64,000 nt of DNA. Source: Bordetella genomosp. 11. GTDB taxonomy: Bacteria > Pseudomonadota > Gammaproteobacteria > Burkholderiales > Burkholderiaceae_B. Under the pieces are notes generated by a model. It had not been told where the DNA came from, ran no database searches, and saw only the letters and a list, made by a program, of their open reading frames with translations. A program made the translations under genes and the position numbers. This document shows positions 44,713 to 53,818 of this stretch, one piece after another. The stretch is from NCBI RefSeq assembly GCF_002261215.1, contig NZ_NEVS01000004.1:3286001-3350000 (forward strand), written 5' to 3'. Positions within the stretch are counted from its first letter, which is position 1. Every line of letters starts with the position of its first letter.

Positions 44713-45885
44713 TTATTGAGTCACGTTGGAGTTGCTACTGGACCCGCCCGAATTGCTATCGATCGCCCGCGTGGCGCTGAAGCCGGCGCTCATCGTCACC
44801 CGGAATGCCGACAATACCTTCTGTACCTGGGTAAACGGCGCATCCGAGATATAAATGGCCTGCCCCTCGCGCACCGTGAACTGGCCGGCCAACGCCACCT
44901 GTTCCGGCCGCGTCAGGTCGAACTGATAGACAACCGGCAAGGTATCGGGCGCTCCCTTGCTGCCCGGCTTCGCCGGCGTGAACAGGAACACGGAACGCGG
45001 GTCCGCCGTATCGTCGTCCAGGCCCTTGGCATCGCCCAGGGCATCCAGCACACTGTAGTTGCGCTTGCTGATGGCCACGCGCCCCTGCGTGCCGGCCGCG
45101 CCCAGCACCGTCAGGTACTCCCGGGCGTCATGCGCGGTAATGACATCGCCCGCGCGCAGCAGGATGTCGTTATCCTGGTTGCGGTAGATATCCGACAGCC
45201 GCACCGAAGAAATTTCCGTGCCGCGCCGCAAAGTAATGATGAGCTGTTCGGGATTCGTCTGCACCGGCGCGGCAAGCGCCAGCGCGCTGCTCAGCCGCTG
45301 GGTGGTCTGGGTAATGGGATACATGCCCGGTTTGGTCAGGTTGCCCTGCACGGTAACCATCTGCCCGCGCGCATCGGCGACCCGGGTGACCGTCACGTCC
45401 GAGCCCACGATAAGCTTGCTCAGGCGGGCGACGACGGCGTCATGCAGCTGCGCCAGCGTCAAGCCGGCTGCCCGGAACTTGCCGAGCATCGGCAAGTAGA
45501 GATTCCCGCCCCGGTCGATTTCCTGGTTGCCCAGGTCGCTGATACCGGCGGCGTTGGCCGCGAACACACCCAGGCCATCCCGTTCCCAGACAGTGACGTT
45601 GATGCCGTCCCCCGGCACGAGCACGTCGAAGCCCGCGTCGCGCGCGTCACGATAACGCGCCGGAAAATCCATGACGTCGGGCACATTGCTCGCGAGCGCG
45701 AGCTCGGGCGACACCGGCATGACCACCACATCCTTGTCGTCGTTCGCCGAAGTCATCTCGCTCAGCATGGGACCGGAACGCGGCAATTGGCATCCTGAAA
45801 GTAAAACAGCGGCAAGCAGCGCCATGCCCAGCGCCGCCTTGCCCCGCAGCCCGGAAGCCGGGATTTTTTTTTGCATCGAAACCAT
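44713..45885 (-). CDS. vexA: VexA-like outer-membrane capsule export lipoprotein
   Basis: 390 residues from ATG 45885, chosen because TCGGAAATC precedes it; a TTG further upstream gives a longer leader. Lipobox LLSGC at C32, so it is a lipoprotein. Wza/KpsD-type domains follow: polysaccharide export loop (DGINVTVWERDGLG), then two SLBB-like segments (GMYPITQTTQRLSSALALA; REYLTVLGAAGTQG). It forms the outer-membrane exit channel for the capsule with VexD. The C-terminus is a Ser/Asn/Gly tail. It follows tviE after 33 bp. Confidence 0.88.
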   Translation of the reverse strand: MVSMQKKIPASGLRGKAALGMALLAAVLLSGCQLPRSGPMLSEMTSANDDKDVVVMPVSPELALASNVPDVMDFPARYRDARDAGFDVLVPGDGINVTVWERDGLGVFAANAAGISDLGNQEIDRGGNLYLPMLGKFRAAGLTLAQLHDAVVARLSKLIVGSDVTVTRVADARGQMVTVQGNLTKPGMYPITQTTQRLSSALALAAPVQTNPEQLIITLRRGTEISSVRLSDIYRNQDNDILLRAGDVITAHDAREYLTVLGAAGTQGRVAISKRNYSVLDALGDAKGLDDDTADPRSVFLFTPAKPGSKGAPDTLPVVYQFDLTRPEQVALAGQFTVREGQAIYISDAPFTQVQKVLSAFRVTMSAGFSATRAIDSNSGGSSSNSNVTQ

Positions 45886-45918
45886 GATTTCCGAAATCGC
45901 GGGAATAAAGCCAGGCAA

Positions 45919-48060
45919 TCACGCCTCCCTCAAGCGCATCGCCCCGATACCGACACGCTCGTCGCTCCTCGACGCGCCCAGGACCGACACGCACAGGCTC
46001 AGGAACTTGTCCAGCATCGCGTTCAGCGAGAACAGCTCCCGCGCCCGCTGGCGGCTATGCTGTTTCAACACCTCGTTGCCGCGGGTCAGGTCCACCAGCG
46101 ACTCGATTTTTTCGCACGCCTCGTTCAGGTCCGGATGCTCGAGATCGCTTAGCAAATGGCCGGTCACGTTCTCGACGAAGCATTCGCCCGCGCCGCCGGC
46201 CGGGGTGGAAACAACCGGCACGCCCTGCAGCTGGGCTTCGATCAGGACGTTGGGCAGCCCTTCGTACCGCGAAAGCAGTACCTTGGCGTCCATCCGCGAA
46301 TACCAATAGCCGACGTGGTTCGACAACCCGACGAAAAGCAGCCGGTCCGTTACCTGCAGCTCCTGGGCCAATGCCGCCATGTTGTCCTGCAGGCGCCCGT
46401 CTCCCACGATGAAGAAGCGCGCTTGCGGTCGCCGTTTAAGGTACTGCGCGGCAAGCTTGAGCCAGAGTTGCGGTCGTTTGTCCGGCTCCAGGCGGAACAC
46501 CCCGCCGATCGTCTCCGTGGCATCGGCCGTGCACGCCTCGAAGGCTTTCCACTTCTCTTCGTCCTTGGGCGAAGCACCGGTCGCCAGCTCCGGCACGCCG
46601 TTGTAAAGGATATGAAAACGCACGATCGGAATACCCAGCCACTTCGCGTACTCCTGCGCCGCTGTGCGGCTATTGCTGACGAAGTGCACGCCCGGGATTT
46701 GCGCCAGTGCCTGATAGAGCACCGGATACTCTTCCCGGAAGCGATCCTTGCGGATATTCGGCGGCAACCCCCGAAACACCAGATGTATGGTCGGGACGCC
46801 CGCCAGCAGCGCCGCCAGCGCGCCGAACAGGCACGTACCGTCCTGCCACAAGCTCACGACATCGAACCGATTGGCGCGCAGCAGGGGGGCAAGTCGCGTG
46901 ACCCCGTAGTGAACGGGCGGCGGCAATTGCTCCAGCAGGCGAGTCAGGCGCGGATCCTCGACCGGCTGATGCGACGTCGAAATCGCGGGCAGGCCGTTGA
47001 TCTCGGTCACCGGGATCTGCGCATCGGCCAGCACCGGCAGGAAGAAATCCAGCCCCTGCTTCTTCGCGGACCCAGAGGGCTCGGTGTGCTGCTTCACCAG
47101 CACTTCGACCTTCTCGGGCTTCACGCGCATGAAGGCCGGCAGGCGGTCGGCCGACTTCGCCATGCGATGCAGCTCTCCGGCGAGCCGCGTCAGCTGACGC
47201 TCGGCGCCGCCGGGGCCCAGGCTGCCGGTGACAAGCGCGATGGACACCGTGTTCTCCGGCTCGGTATCTTCGACCTGGCGGTTCTTGAAATGCAGGATCG
47301 CATGCTTCATCGAGACGATCCTGATGTCCTTTCCGGCCAGTTCCTCCGCCTCTTCGAACTCGCGGTAGAACTCGTAATCGCTCGTCAACGTGCTTGCCAG
47401 CTCCGCCGCCTTGCTACCGGGAGCAAGCAGATGCAGCACGGGCTTTATCGTTTCGTAGGCGTCCGCCAGCAACCCGCGTTTGCGCAGCCGCTTGGCGAAC
47501 TCGACCCGTACATTGCGGTCGCCGTGGCGCGCGATCAGGCGACTGAACAACGCATCGGACTGTTCATGCGCGCGGATATCGCCCAGCAGTTTTGCCCGCG
47601 CGAGCATCAAGTCCGGATTATCGTCCGACTCCGGAATATGGCGGTCCACCAGGGCCAGGGCCTCGTCGACATGCCTGTCCCTGACCAGCCGGGTCGCGCT
47701 ATAACGGACGATCTGCAAATCGTCCGGACATTCGTTCAAGAGCGCGGACCACTGCTCGAACATGCCCTCGTTAAGGCCAGCCGCTTCCTTCAAGCGCAGC
47801 AGCAGGAAGCGGACTTTCGGGTCCGTCAGGTGATCGCGCGCTAACGCTTCGGCGCGGGCCAGGTTGCCTTGCGCAATCTGGACCCTGGCCGACGCTGCGA
47901 CGATTTGTTCCAGCTGGGCCTGAACCGACTGGAGAGGCGGCGTATCGTCCGGCGGACCGCTATCCGGCTGAGGACTGGCCGGCGTGACTTCCTGCCGCTG
48001 CGCGGCCTCTTCCGCGGGACGGGCGGCACGCCGCCTGGACGGCCGTGCGCGCGCGCTCAT
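45919..48060 (-). CDS. tviE: TviE-like glycosyltransferase (Vi polymerase)
   Basis: 713 residues from ATG 48060 in the ATGA overlap with the tviD stop. The N-terminus is Arg/Ala/Pro-rich, then TPR-like helices (about 60-260), then a GT4 domain with VTGSLGPGGAERQLTRLAGE at its start and the E-x7-E motif in RYEGLPNVLIEAQLQGVPVV near the end. In Salmonella TviE polymerises GalNAcA. Normal length for TviE is about 580; the extra residues are N-terminal. The chain acts at the inner face of the membrane with TviD. Confidence 0.88.
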   Translation of the reverse strand: MSARARPSRRRAARPAEEAAQRQEVTPASPQPDSGPPDDTPPLQSVQAQLEQIVAASARVQIAQGNLARAEALARDHLTDPKVRFLLLRLKEAAGLNEGMFEQWSALLNECPDDLQIVRYSATRLVRDRHVDEALALVDRHIPESDDNPDLMLARAKLLGDIRAHEQSDALFSRLIARHGDRNVRVEFAKRLRKRGLLADAYETIKPVLHLLAPGSKAAELASTLTSDYEFYREFEEAEELAGKDIRIVSMKHAILHFKNRQVEDTEPENTVSIALVTGSLGPGGAERQLTRLAGELHRMAKSADRLPAFMRVKPEKVEVLVKQHTEPSGSAKKQGLDFFLPVLADAQIPVTEINGLPAISTSHQPVEDPRLTRLLEQLPPPVHYGVTRLAPLLRANRFDVVSLWQDGTCLFGALAALLAGVPTIHLVFRGLPPNIRKDRFREEYPVLYQALAQIPGVHFVSNSRTAAQEYAKWLGIPIVRFHILYNGVPELATGASPKDEEKWKAFEACTADATETIGGVFRLEPDKRPQLWLKLAAQYLKRRPQARFFIVGDGRLQDNMAALAQELQVTDRLLFVGLSNHVGYWYSRMDAKVLLSRYEGLPNVLIEAQLQGVPVVSTPAGGAGECFVENVTGHLLSDLEHPDLNEACEKIESLVDLTRGNEVLKQHSRQRARELFSLNAMLDKFLSLCVSVLGASRSDERVGIGAMRLREA

Positions 48061-50537
48061 GCTGCCTTCCTGCGGTTGAGTTTCTCGATCCAGACCTGGC
48101 ACCGTTCGATATAGTGGTCGAACTGCTCCGGCTTGTCCGAAAGCTTCTTCAGCGCTTCCCAATAGGGCAAGGCCTGCTCGAACCGGTGCAGGCGCATCGC
48201 GCCGACCGCCGCCAGCCGCAGGCCGATGGCATCGTCCGGAACCAGCCGCAGGATCTTCTCGCCCAGGGCCAGCCGCTCGCCCGTGCTCGACGGATCCAGC
48301 GCTCGCGCCTCCGCATACAGGACAGCCAGGACGCGCCGCTTTTCGTGGGCGACTTCCGGCATCTCCGGCCAGGACTGGGCAACACGGTCCAGCAGTTTCC
48401 AGGCCTCCAGGTGTTCGCCACGGGACAGCGCCAGCCGCGCGGCGCGTATCGAACGCGGTCCGAGCCGGCGCAACTGCCGCTCGGCCTCTTCTTTCGCGCT
48501 CTGGTCGGCCGACGCGTTGGCCTGGATGGCGGTGTAGGCGTCGATGGCCTCGCCAAACCAGCCGCCGTTGAACGCCACCCTGGCGAAATACAGCTGCGTG
48601 CTGAATTGGGCGGAGTCGCCGGAAGCCGCCAGCTCGAGATGCCGCATCGCGGTCTTCTTGTCCCCAAGCGCGTCCGCCGCCCGTCCGCGCATGGCGTCCA
48701 GCTCGGGGAAATCGATGTGGGCGTCGAGCGCGATATCCGTAAGCTCGATGACCTCTTTATGGTTGCCCGCCACGAGCGCACCCCGCACCGCCAGGCGCAT
48801 CGCGCGCTCGAAGGCCCGCTGCGCCCGCACACCGGCCAAGGCATCCGGAGCCAGCAGACGGTGCGCGCAAGTCCTTTCGGCCGCGTCGCGCAGGCGTCCT
48901 TCCTCCAGCGCCCGGCCCCCCTCTTCGGCCCATGCCGACGACTGCGCATCGAGCCAGGCGCGGATATCCTCTTGATCGGTCTTCAGCAGACCGCACGAAA
49001 CCGCCAGTGCCGCCGCGGCCACCAGGCAGCCCCGCCACGTCGCTTCCTTCACGAGCTCCAGCGCTTCCAGCTCGGAGAGTTCCGGCGACTCCGCCGCCAG
49101 GGAACGCAATCCCGTGCGGTCGCCGGCCATCAGCCGATCGCGCCACAGTACGGCGAAGCCCCGGCCATACGAGGGCATGGCGGCGCGAACCTCGTTGACC
49201 CAGCGGATGACGGCGTCCATGTCGCCGCCAGCCTGCAGCATGGAAAGCACCGTATCGGCCGCCTCCAGCGCGTATGCGTCGCCCGGAGAGGCAATCCGGA
49301 ACAACTGCTTCCACTTGCCCAGCGACTCGTCCACATTGCCAAGCTGCGCCGAGGATGCCGCCACGATCCGCACGATTTCGGGGGTCTCTATCTCGTCGCC
49401 AAGCAGACCGGCCGCCAGCGAATAGGCCACATCGTAGTGCCCCAGATTGAAATGATTGCGCATCAATATCTGCTCGGCCTTGCTGCCGGAGGCCACCGCC
49501 CCATCGGCGGTTTCCAGCAGGGCGATCGCGCCCTCGTAGTCGCCCAGCTCGCCCTGCATGCGGGCCATCAGCGTCACATGATCGGGCAGCCCGGGATGCC
49601 GGCGCAGCACGTCGCGCACGCGCCGCGATGCCTCGCGCAGATCGCCCGCGTCCCATATCTTTTCGATGCGTTCGGCGGCCTCGTCGGCAGCCAGCCTTGT
49701 CGCGGCGGGCGCGGGGGCGGGGGTGCTTATCCGCGGGCGGATGTAGCTCTTGTACCAATCCGCGCACAGGCGCTCGGCGAAGGCTTCCGTGTAATGCGTC
49801 AGGTCCAGGCCGCCGTTCTCCAGCGCATCGGCCTGTCCTATCTTGTTCATCAGCGGCGTCGGGTCGTAGCACGGCACCCCGATGCGTTGCGCCCCCGCCT
49901 CCACGGCCGAGATCAGCTGCTGTCGCTGCTCGATCGGGACGTTGTCCGGGGTCAGGGCATTGACGTGCGTGACGAACACGACCTTGTCCTTGCCCAGCAG
50001 CTCCACGAGCTGGCCCATTTCGCCTTCTATCTCGTCGTCCGCCATATCGCGCTTCAGGATGCGGACCAGCAACTCCCGATCGTCCGCCGGCAGGCTCTTG
50101 AATACCGCGTCCTGCTGCAGCTGGGCCTTCCTTTCCGCCAGCTTGTCGGGGGTCGCCAGCGACCAGAACATGCGCGCACGCGTGCGGTCGGCGAAGAACT
50201 CGCTGAAATAGCGTCCCAGGTAGTTGGACTGGATGGGGGAGCCGTCGATGGTCAACAGCTTGCGCGACGACAACTCGATCATGTAAAGATCGGCCGGCTT
50301 ATGCGTTGCGCGGTGGGCCTGGCCGCCGTTCGATGGCCGGAAAATCAACCGCTGGACGTCGGCGGGAATCTCGGCCTGGCCGTACATGAAGCGCGCCTGC
50401 TGAAGCGCCTCCGCGCTGGTGTGCACGAAACCGTAGTTGCGGCCAAGCTGCAGCTTGAGCGGAAAGCGCCCCACGGCGTCGCGCAGGGGCGTATGAATAC
50501 GGCAGGTTCCAATCGGAGCGATCGTAAAAGTAGCCAT
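48057..50537 (-). CDS. tviD: TviD-like capsule O-acetyltransferase with TPR repeats
   Basis: 826 residues, close to the 831 of Salmonella TviD. The first ~270 residues are a WcbI/SGNH-like domain: PIGTCRIHTPLRDAVGRFPL near the N-terminus and VVFVTHVNALTPDNVPIEQR further on. The rest is TPR-type helices (about 290-826). TviD is known to O-acetylate Vi antigen, and VexL recognises the acetylated polymer, so the two are functionally linked. No membrane segments. It starts 37 bp after tviB and overlaps tviE by 4 bp. Confidence 0.88.
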   Translation of the reverse strand: MATFTIAPIGTCRIHTPLRDAVGRFPLKLQLGRNYGFVHTSAEALQQARFMYGQAEIPADVQRLIFRPSNGGQAHRATHKPADLYMIELSSRKLLTIDGSPIQSNYLGRYFSEFFADRTRARMFWSLATPDKLAERKAQLQQDAVFKSLPADDRELLVRILKRDMADDEIEGEMGQLVELLGKDKVVFVTHVNALTPDNVPIEQRQQLISAVEAGAQRIGVPCYDPTPLMNKIGQADALENGGLDLTHYTEAFAERLCADWYKSYIRPRISTPAPAPAATRLAADEAAERIEKIWDAGDLREASRRVRDVLRRHPGLPDHVTLMARMQGELGDYEGAIALLETADGAVASGSKAEQILMRNHFNLGHYDVAYSLAAGLLGDEIETPEIVRIVAASSAQLGNVDESLGKWKQLFRIASPGDAYALEAADTVLSMLQAGGDMDAVIRWVNEVRAAMPSYGRGFAVLWRDRLMAGDRTGLRSLAAESPELSELEALELVKEATWRGCLVAAAALAVSCGLLKTDQEDIRAWLDAQSSAWAEEGGRALEEGRLRDAAERTCAHRLLAPDALAGVRAQRAFERAMRLAVRGALVAGNHKEVIELTDIALDAHIDFPELDAMRGRAADALGDKKTAMRHLELAASGDSAQFSTQLYFARVAFNGGWFGEAIDAYTAIQANASADQSAKEEAERQLRRLGPRSIRAARLALSRGEHLEAWKLLDRVAQSWPEMPEVAHEKRRVLAVLYAEARALDPSSTGERLALGEKILRLVPDDAIGLRLAAVGAMRLHRFEQALPYWEALKKLSDKPEQFDHYIERCQVWIEKLNRRKAA

Positions 50538-50574
50538 TCAGGTTCACCTATAGTGGCGGATTGACGACCCGAAC

Positions 50575-51852
50575 TTAAAGAGTCCAGTACAAGAGGTCCG
50601 ACTGAAGCCGGCTGCTATCGAGCACCGACTTCAGGTCGCACACCATGCCGCCGCTCTTGACCAGTTCGGGCAGGTCGTCCCAGATGGACTCCATGGTCTG
50701 GCGATGCGGAACGGCCAGGATCAGCACGTCCATGCCGCGAAAGTCCTTCCGGTTCACAAGCTTGATGCCGTACTCGTGTTCCATCTGGGCCGCATCGACC
50801 ATGGGATCGCAGGCGACCGGGGTAATGCCATAGTCCCCGAGCGCGTTATAGAGATCGACCACTTTGGAATTGCGGATGTCGGGAACGTTCTCCTTGAACG
50901 TCATCCCCAGGATGCCGACGCGCGTCGATGCATTAAGACGGCCGTTGCGGGCCAGCACCTGCACGACGCGCGAGGCAACGTGATTGGCCATGCCGTCGTT
51001 GATCCGGCGGCCGGACAGGATCACCTCGGGGTGATAGCCCAGCTCCTGTGCCTTGGAGGTCAGGTAGTACGGATCGACCCCGATGCAATGGCCGCCCACC
51101 AGGCCCGGCGTGAACCGCAGGAAATTCCATTTGGTTCCAGCCGCGGCCAGGACTTCGGATGTACGGATGCCGACCAGATCGCAGATCTTCGACATTTCGT
51201 TCATCAGGGCGATGTTGATGTCGCGCTGCGTGTTCTCCAGGACCTTGGCGGCCTCCGCCACCTTGATGGACGACGCGCGATGAACCCCTGCTTCGATGAT
51301 CTTTTCGTAGACGCCCGCGATGATTTCCAACGATTCCGCGTCCTGGCCCGAGACGATCTTGACGATCTTCTCCAGCGGATGGTCGCGATCGCCCGGATTG
51401 ATCCGTTCAGGGCTGTAGCCCAGCTTGAAATCGATGCCGCAGCGCAGGCCGGATGCTTTCTCCAGCTCCGGTCCGCAAATATCCTCGGTCGCCCCCGGGT
51501 GCACCGTGGATTCGAAGACGACAATGCTGCCCTGGCGCAGCACCGGTCCTATCAACTGGCAAGCGCGGACGAGCAGCGAAAAATCCGGGTTGCACTTCTC
51601 GTCGACCGGGGTCGGGACGGCCACGACAAAGAAGTCGCAGCCCGCCAGATCCTGCACGTCGTCCGTCAGTTTCAAAGACGAGTCCAGCAGCACGTGGCGC
51701 TCGACCTCGCCCGTCCAGTCGTCGGCGTCCTTCAGCCGCGCGATCCGCCGTTTATCCACGTCAAAGCCGATGACATCGAAGCGCCTGGCAAGCGCCACGG
51801 CAACCGGCAGGCCCACGTACCCAAGGCCACACACTGCGATTTTCTTTACCAC
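50575..51852 (-). CDS. tviB: UDP-N-acetylglucosamine 6-dehydrogenase (TviB)
   Basis: 425 residues from GTG 51852, chosen because GAGGT lies 4 bases before it and because Salmonella TviB is also 425 residues; a GTG 16 codons upstream is possible. NAD-binding GLGYVGLP at 9-16, catalytic C256 in GGHCIGVDPYYL, and the C-terminal FKENVPDIRNSKVVDLY. It oxidises UDP-GlcNAc to UDP-GlcNAcA, the first committed step of Vi antigen. First gene of the operon; an IS3-family element ends 123 bp upstream of the start. Confidence 0.9.
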   Translation of the reverse strand: MVKKIAVCGLGYVGLPVAVALARRFDVIGFDVDKRRIARLKDADDWTGEVERHVLLDSSLKLTDDVQDLAGCDFFVVAVPTPVDEKCNPDFSLLVRACQLIGPVLRQGSIVVFESTVHPGATEDICGPELEKASGLRCGIDFKLGYSPERINPGDRDHPLEKIVKIVSGQDAESLEIIAGVYEKIIEAGVHRASSIKVAEAAKVLENTQRDINIALMNEMSKICDLVGIRTSEVLAAAGTKWNFLRFTPGLVGGHCIGVDPYYLTSKAQELGYHPEVILSGRRINDGMANHVASRVVQVLARNGRLNASTRVGILGMTFKENVPDIRNSKVVDLYNALGDYGITPVACDPMVDAAQMEHEYGIKLVNRKDFRGMDVLILAVPHRQTMESIWDDLPELVKSGGMVCDLKSVLDSSRLQSDLLYWTL

Positions 51853-51970
51853 TGCTACCTCACTCTTTGTCGTCGTGTCGCGGACACTCGAAGTCGCCAC
51901 CCATGGCCCGGAACGAGGCCGGAACGGCTTCCTGGCGCGGGCGCGTCGCTAAAAAAGATTTACAAATCCC

Positions 51971-51974
51971 CGAG
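51971..51974. repeat. Target-site duplication, left copy (CGAG)
   Basis: CGAG directly flanks the left inverted repeat of the insertion sequence and is repeated at its right end, as expected for IS407-group elements, which make 4-bp duplications. Confidence 0.85.
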
Positions 51975-51987
51975 TGACCTGCCCCCT
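51975..51987 (+). repeat. IS left terminal inverted repeat
   Basis: TGACCTGCCCCCT, an exact complement of the right end at 53221-53233. Confidence 0.9.
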
Positions 51988-52033
51988 CCCAGCCGTACCA
52001 GCGTAATGGCAGCGAAGTCCGTCAACTTGGAGA

Positions 52034-52309
52034 ATGACGGACATGAGAAAGAGCAGATTTACCGAGGAGCAGATCATCGGTTTCATCAAGCAGGCCGAGG
52101 CCGGTTTGCCGATCAAGGATCTGTGCCGCAAAGGCGGCTTCAGCGACGCGACCTTCTACAAATGGCGTGCCAAGTACGGTGGGATGGACGTGCCCGACGC
52201 CCGGCGGCTGCGTGAACTCGAGGCCGAGAACAACAAGCTCAAGAAGCTGTTGGCAGAGGCCCATCTGGACATCCACGCGCTGAATACGGCCTTCGGGGTA
52301 AAGCGCTAG
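52034..52309 (+). CDS. IS3-family OrfA (transposase N-terminal part)
   Basis: 91 residues. Helix-turn-helix of the IS3 orfA type (FTEEQIIGFIKQAEAGLPIK, LCRKGGFSDATFYKWRAKYG) and a C-terminal leucine-zipper-like helix (LRELEAENNKLKKLLAEAHL). It binds the inverted repeats and, when fused to OrfB by frameshift, makes the active transposase. The second ATG (MRKSRFTEEQ) at 52043 may be the true start. Confidence 0.93.
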   Translation: MTDMRKSRFTEEQIIGFIKQAEAGLPIKDLCRKGGFSDATFYKWRAKYGGMDVPDARRLRELEAENNKLKKLLAEAHLDIHALNTAFGVKR

Positions 52310-52341
52310 CCCCACAGGCCAAGCGCGCGGCCATCGCCACC

Positions 52342-53178
52342 ATGATCGAGCAATGCGATCTGAGCGAGCGGCGCGCCTGCAGGCTTGTGGGGCTCTCCCG
52401 CGACAGCTACCGCCACCCACCCGAGACCGATGCCATGACCCAAGAGCTCAGCAGCAAGATCGTCGAGATCGCGCATGCACGCCGGCGCTTCGGCTATCGG
52501 CGCATCCACGACATGCTGCGCCCGCACTTCCCGGCTGTGAACCACAAGCGCGTCTACCGCCTGTACAGCGCCGCCAACTTGGCGGTGCGCAAGCGCAAGA
52601 AGGTCAAACGCCCCGCCAACGAACGCGTGCCGCTGCAACTGGCCACGACGGTCAATGAGGTGTGGAGCATGGACTTCGTCAGCGACAGCCTGAGCACGGG
52701 ACGGCGCATCAAGTGCTTGACCGTGGCCGATGACTTCAGCCACGAGTGCGTGAGCATCTCGGTGGACTGGGGAATCTCGGGGCAATACGTTACGCGACTG
52801 CTGGATCAAGCGGCCGTGTTCAGGGGCTACCCGCAGGCCGTGCGCACCGACAACGGTCCGGAGTTCACCAGCCGGGCCTTCATGGGCTGGGCGCAGGCCC
52901 ACGGCATCCGTCACATCCTGATCGAGCCGGGACGCCCCATGCAGAACGGCTACATCGAGAGCTTCAACGGCAAGTTCAGGGACGAGTGCCTGAACGAGCA
53001 GTGGTTCGAGACGCTGCAGCAGGCCCGGTCGGCCATCACGCTCTGGCGCCAGGACTACAACGAGGTCCGCCCGCATAGCAGCTGCGGGCGAATGCCACCG
53101 GCCAAGTTCGCCGAGCTGCATCGCCAGCGCGCTGGCGATGCAGCTCAAACCAGCTCAACCACCATCGAGATCAACTAA
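52342..53178 (+). CDS. IS3-family OrfB (transposase catalytic part)
   Basis: 278 residues from the first ATG; the frame is open upstream into the end of orfA, so the functional product is probably the OrfAB fusion. The N-terminal HTH_21 segment (YRRIHDMLRPHFPAVNHKRV) precedes an rve integrase core with the DDE triad: D in WSMDFVSD, D in RTDNGPEF and E in NGYIESFNG. All catalytic residues are intact, so transposition is possible. Confidence 0.93.
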   Translation: MIEQCDLSERRACRLVGLSRDSYRHPPETDAMTQELSSKIVEIAHARRRFGYRRIHDMLRPHFPAVNHKRVYRLYSAANLAVRKRKKVKRPANERVPLQLATTVNEVWSMDFVSDSLSTGRRIKCLTVADDFSHECVSISVDWGISGQYVTRLLDQAAVFRGYPQAVRTDNGPEFTSRAFMGWAQAHGIRHILIEPGRPMQNGYIESFNGKFRDECLNEQWFETLQQARSAITLWRQDYNEVRPHSSCGRMPPAKFAELHRQRAGDAAQTSSTTIEIN

Positions 53179-53220
53179 TCTTGCAACCCCGGACTTCCTC
53201 GTTATGAATGGCACGGCAAA

Positions 53221-53233
53221 AGGGGGCAGGTCA
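53221..53233 (-). repeat. IS right terminal inverted repeat
   Basis: AGGGGGCAGGTCA, exact complement of the left end. Confidence 0.9.
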
Positions 53234-53237
53234 CGAG
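53234..53237. repeat. Target-site duplication, right copy (CGAG)
   Basis: CGAG directly after the right inverted repeat, matching the copy at 51971-51974. Confidence 0.85.
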
Positions 53238-53818
53238 AGCCCAATTGAACGATTTCGGCCTCGAAGACTTTGGCTGGCGAATCCTGACGCAAGGAACAGC
53301 AATCTTTCTTTCTAAATATTTGTATTGCTGTTGAAGTACGTCAGCTTCGGCGCGGCAAGGCGCCATAACCCGTCAATAAATTACATTCGATACACGGGAC
53401 GCAACAAAACTACTGCGGAAGATATTTTTAATTGTTTTAAAGGGTGTCGTTTCGAGTTATTTAACTCGAACGTAAAGAAATAAGCGGGCACCTCGAATCG
53501 TCTGCTTGCGATGCCGCGCAACCCTGCCCCGCCACAGCGGCGTGCATCGCGGGAAACGCCTATAGTCGCGCGCATACAGGCACCGGCCGCGAGCGGGGGA
53601 ATAAACCCTGAACCGGCACGCCCGCATTCAAACGAGATCGGCGACCGGCCAGCGAGGCAAACGAAAACGGACGCGGGATTCCATCATTTTTTTCATTTTG
53701 ATAGGCGGAACTGCGGCATATACAAGAACAAAAAGCCGCGCCAACCTCGAAACCAACCGGGACGATCGCGGACCAGGCAATGCCGGAAAATCGGCCCGAC
53801 CGGAGTCAGCCGAGAAAA
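53238..53818. other. 581-bp AT-rich non-coding region, likely original capsule promoter region
   Basis: No gene is supported. From about 53290 to 53490 the base composition is far richer in A/T than the rest of the window, with AAATATTTG, AATAAATTACATT and GATATTTTTAATTG stretches. Before the IS insertion it lay directly upstream of tviB. AT-rich leaders of this kind are typical of regulated capsule operons. A perfect 20-bp dyad at 53451-53470 is the most structured element in it. Confidence 0.5.
53451..53470. promoter_or_regulatory. Perfect 9-bp dyad in the AT-rich region
   Basis: TTCGAGTTA-TT-TAACTCGAA has nine symmetric base pairs around a TT centre. It is not followed by a T-run, so it does not look like a terminator. 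It could be an operator for the capsule operon or for the remnant genes on the other side. Confidence 0.45.

Larger units (their letters stand above)
51975..53233 (+). mobile_element. IS3-family insertion sequence, IS407-like
   Basis: 1259 bp bounded by inverted repeats TGACCTGCCCCCT and AGGGGGCAGGTCA, flanked by CGAG on both sides. It carries two consecutive frames, orfA and orfB, with orfB in the -1 frame, the layout for programmed frameshifting to a fused OrfAB transposase. Intact ends, a clean duplication and undamaged genes show a recent insertion. It lies between tviB and a 580-bp AT-rich non-coding region and so may cut the capsule operon off from its promoter. Confidence 0.93.

Noticed and set aside
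46156..47844. Long plus-strand frame opposite tviE (562 codons)
   Set aside because: Antisense shadow of a recognised glycosyltransferase; no family, no ribosome site.
48045..50564. Long open frame on the plus strand opposite tviD (839 codons)
   Set aside because: It is an antisense shadow of the GC-rich tviD frame; the protein is Arg/Gln/His-rich without domains, and tviD is clearly the coding strand.
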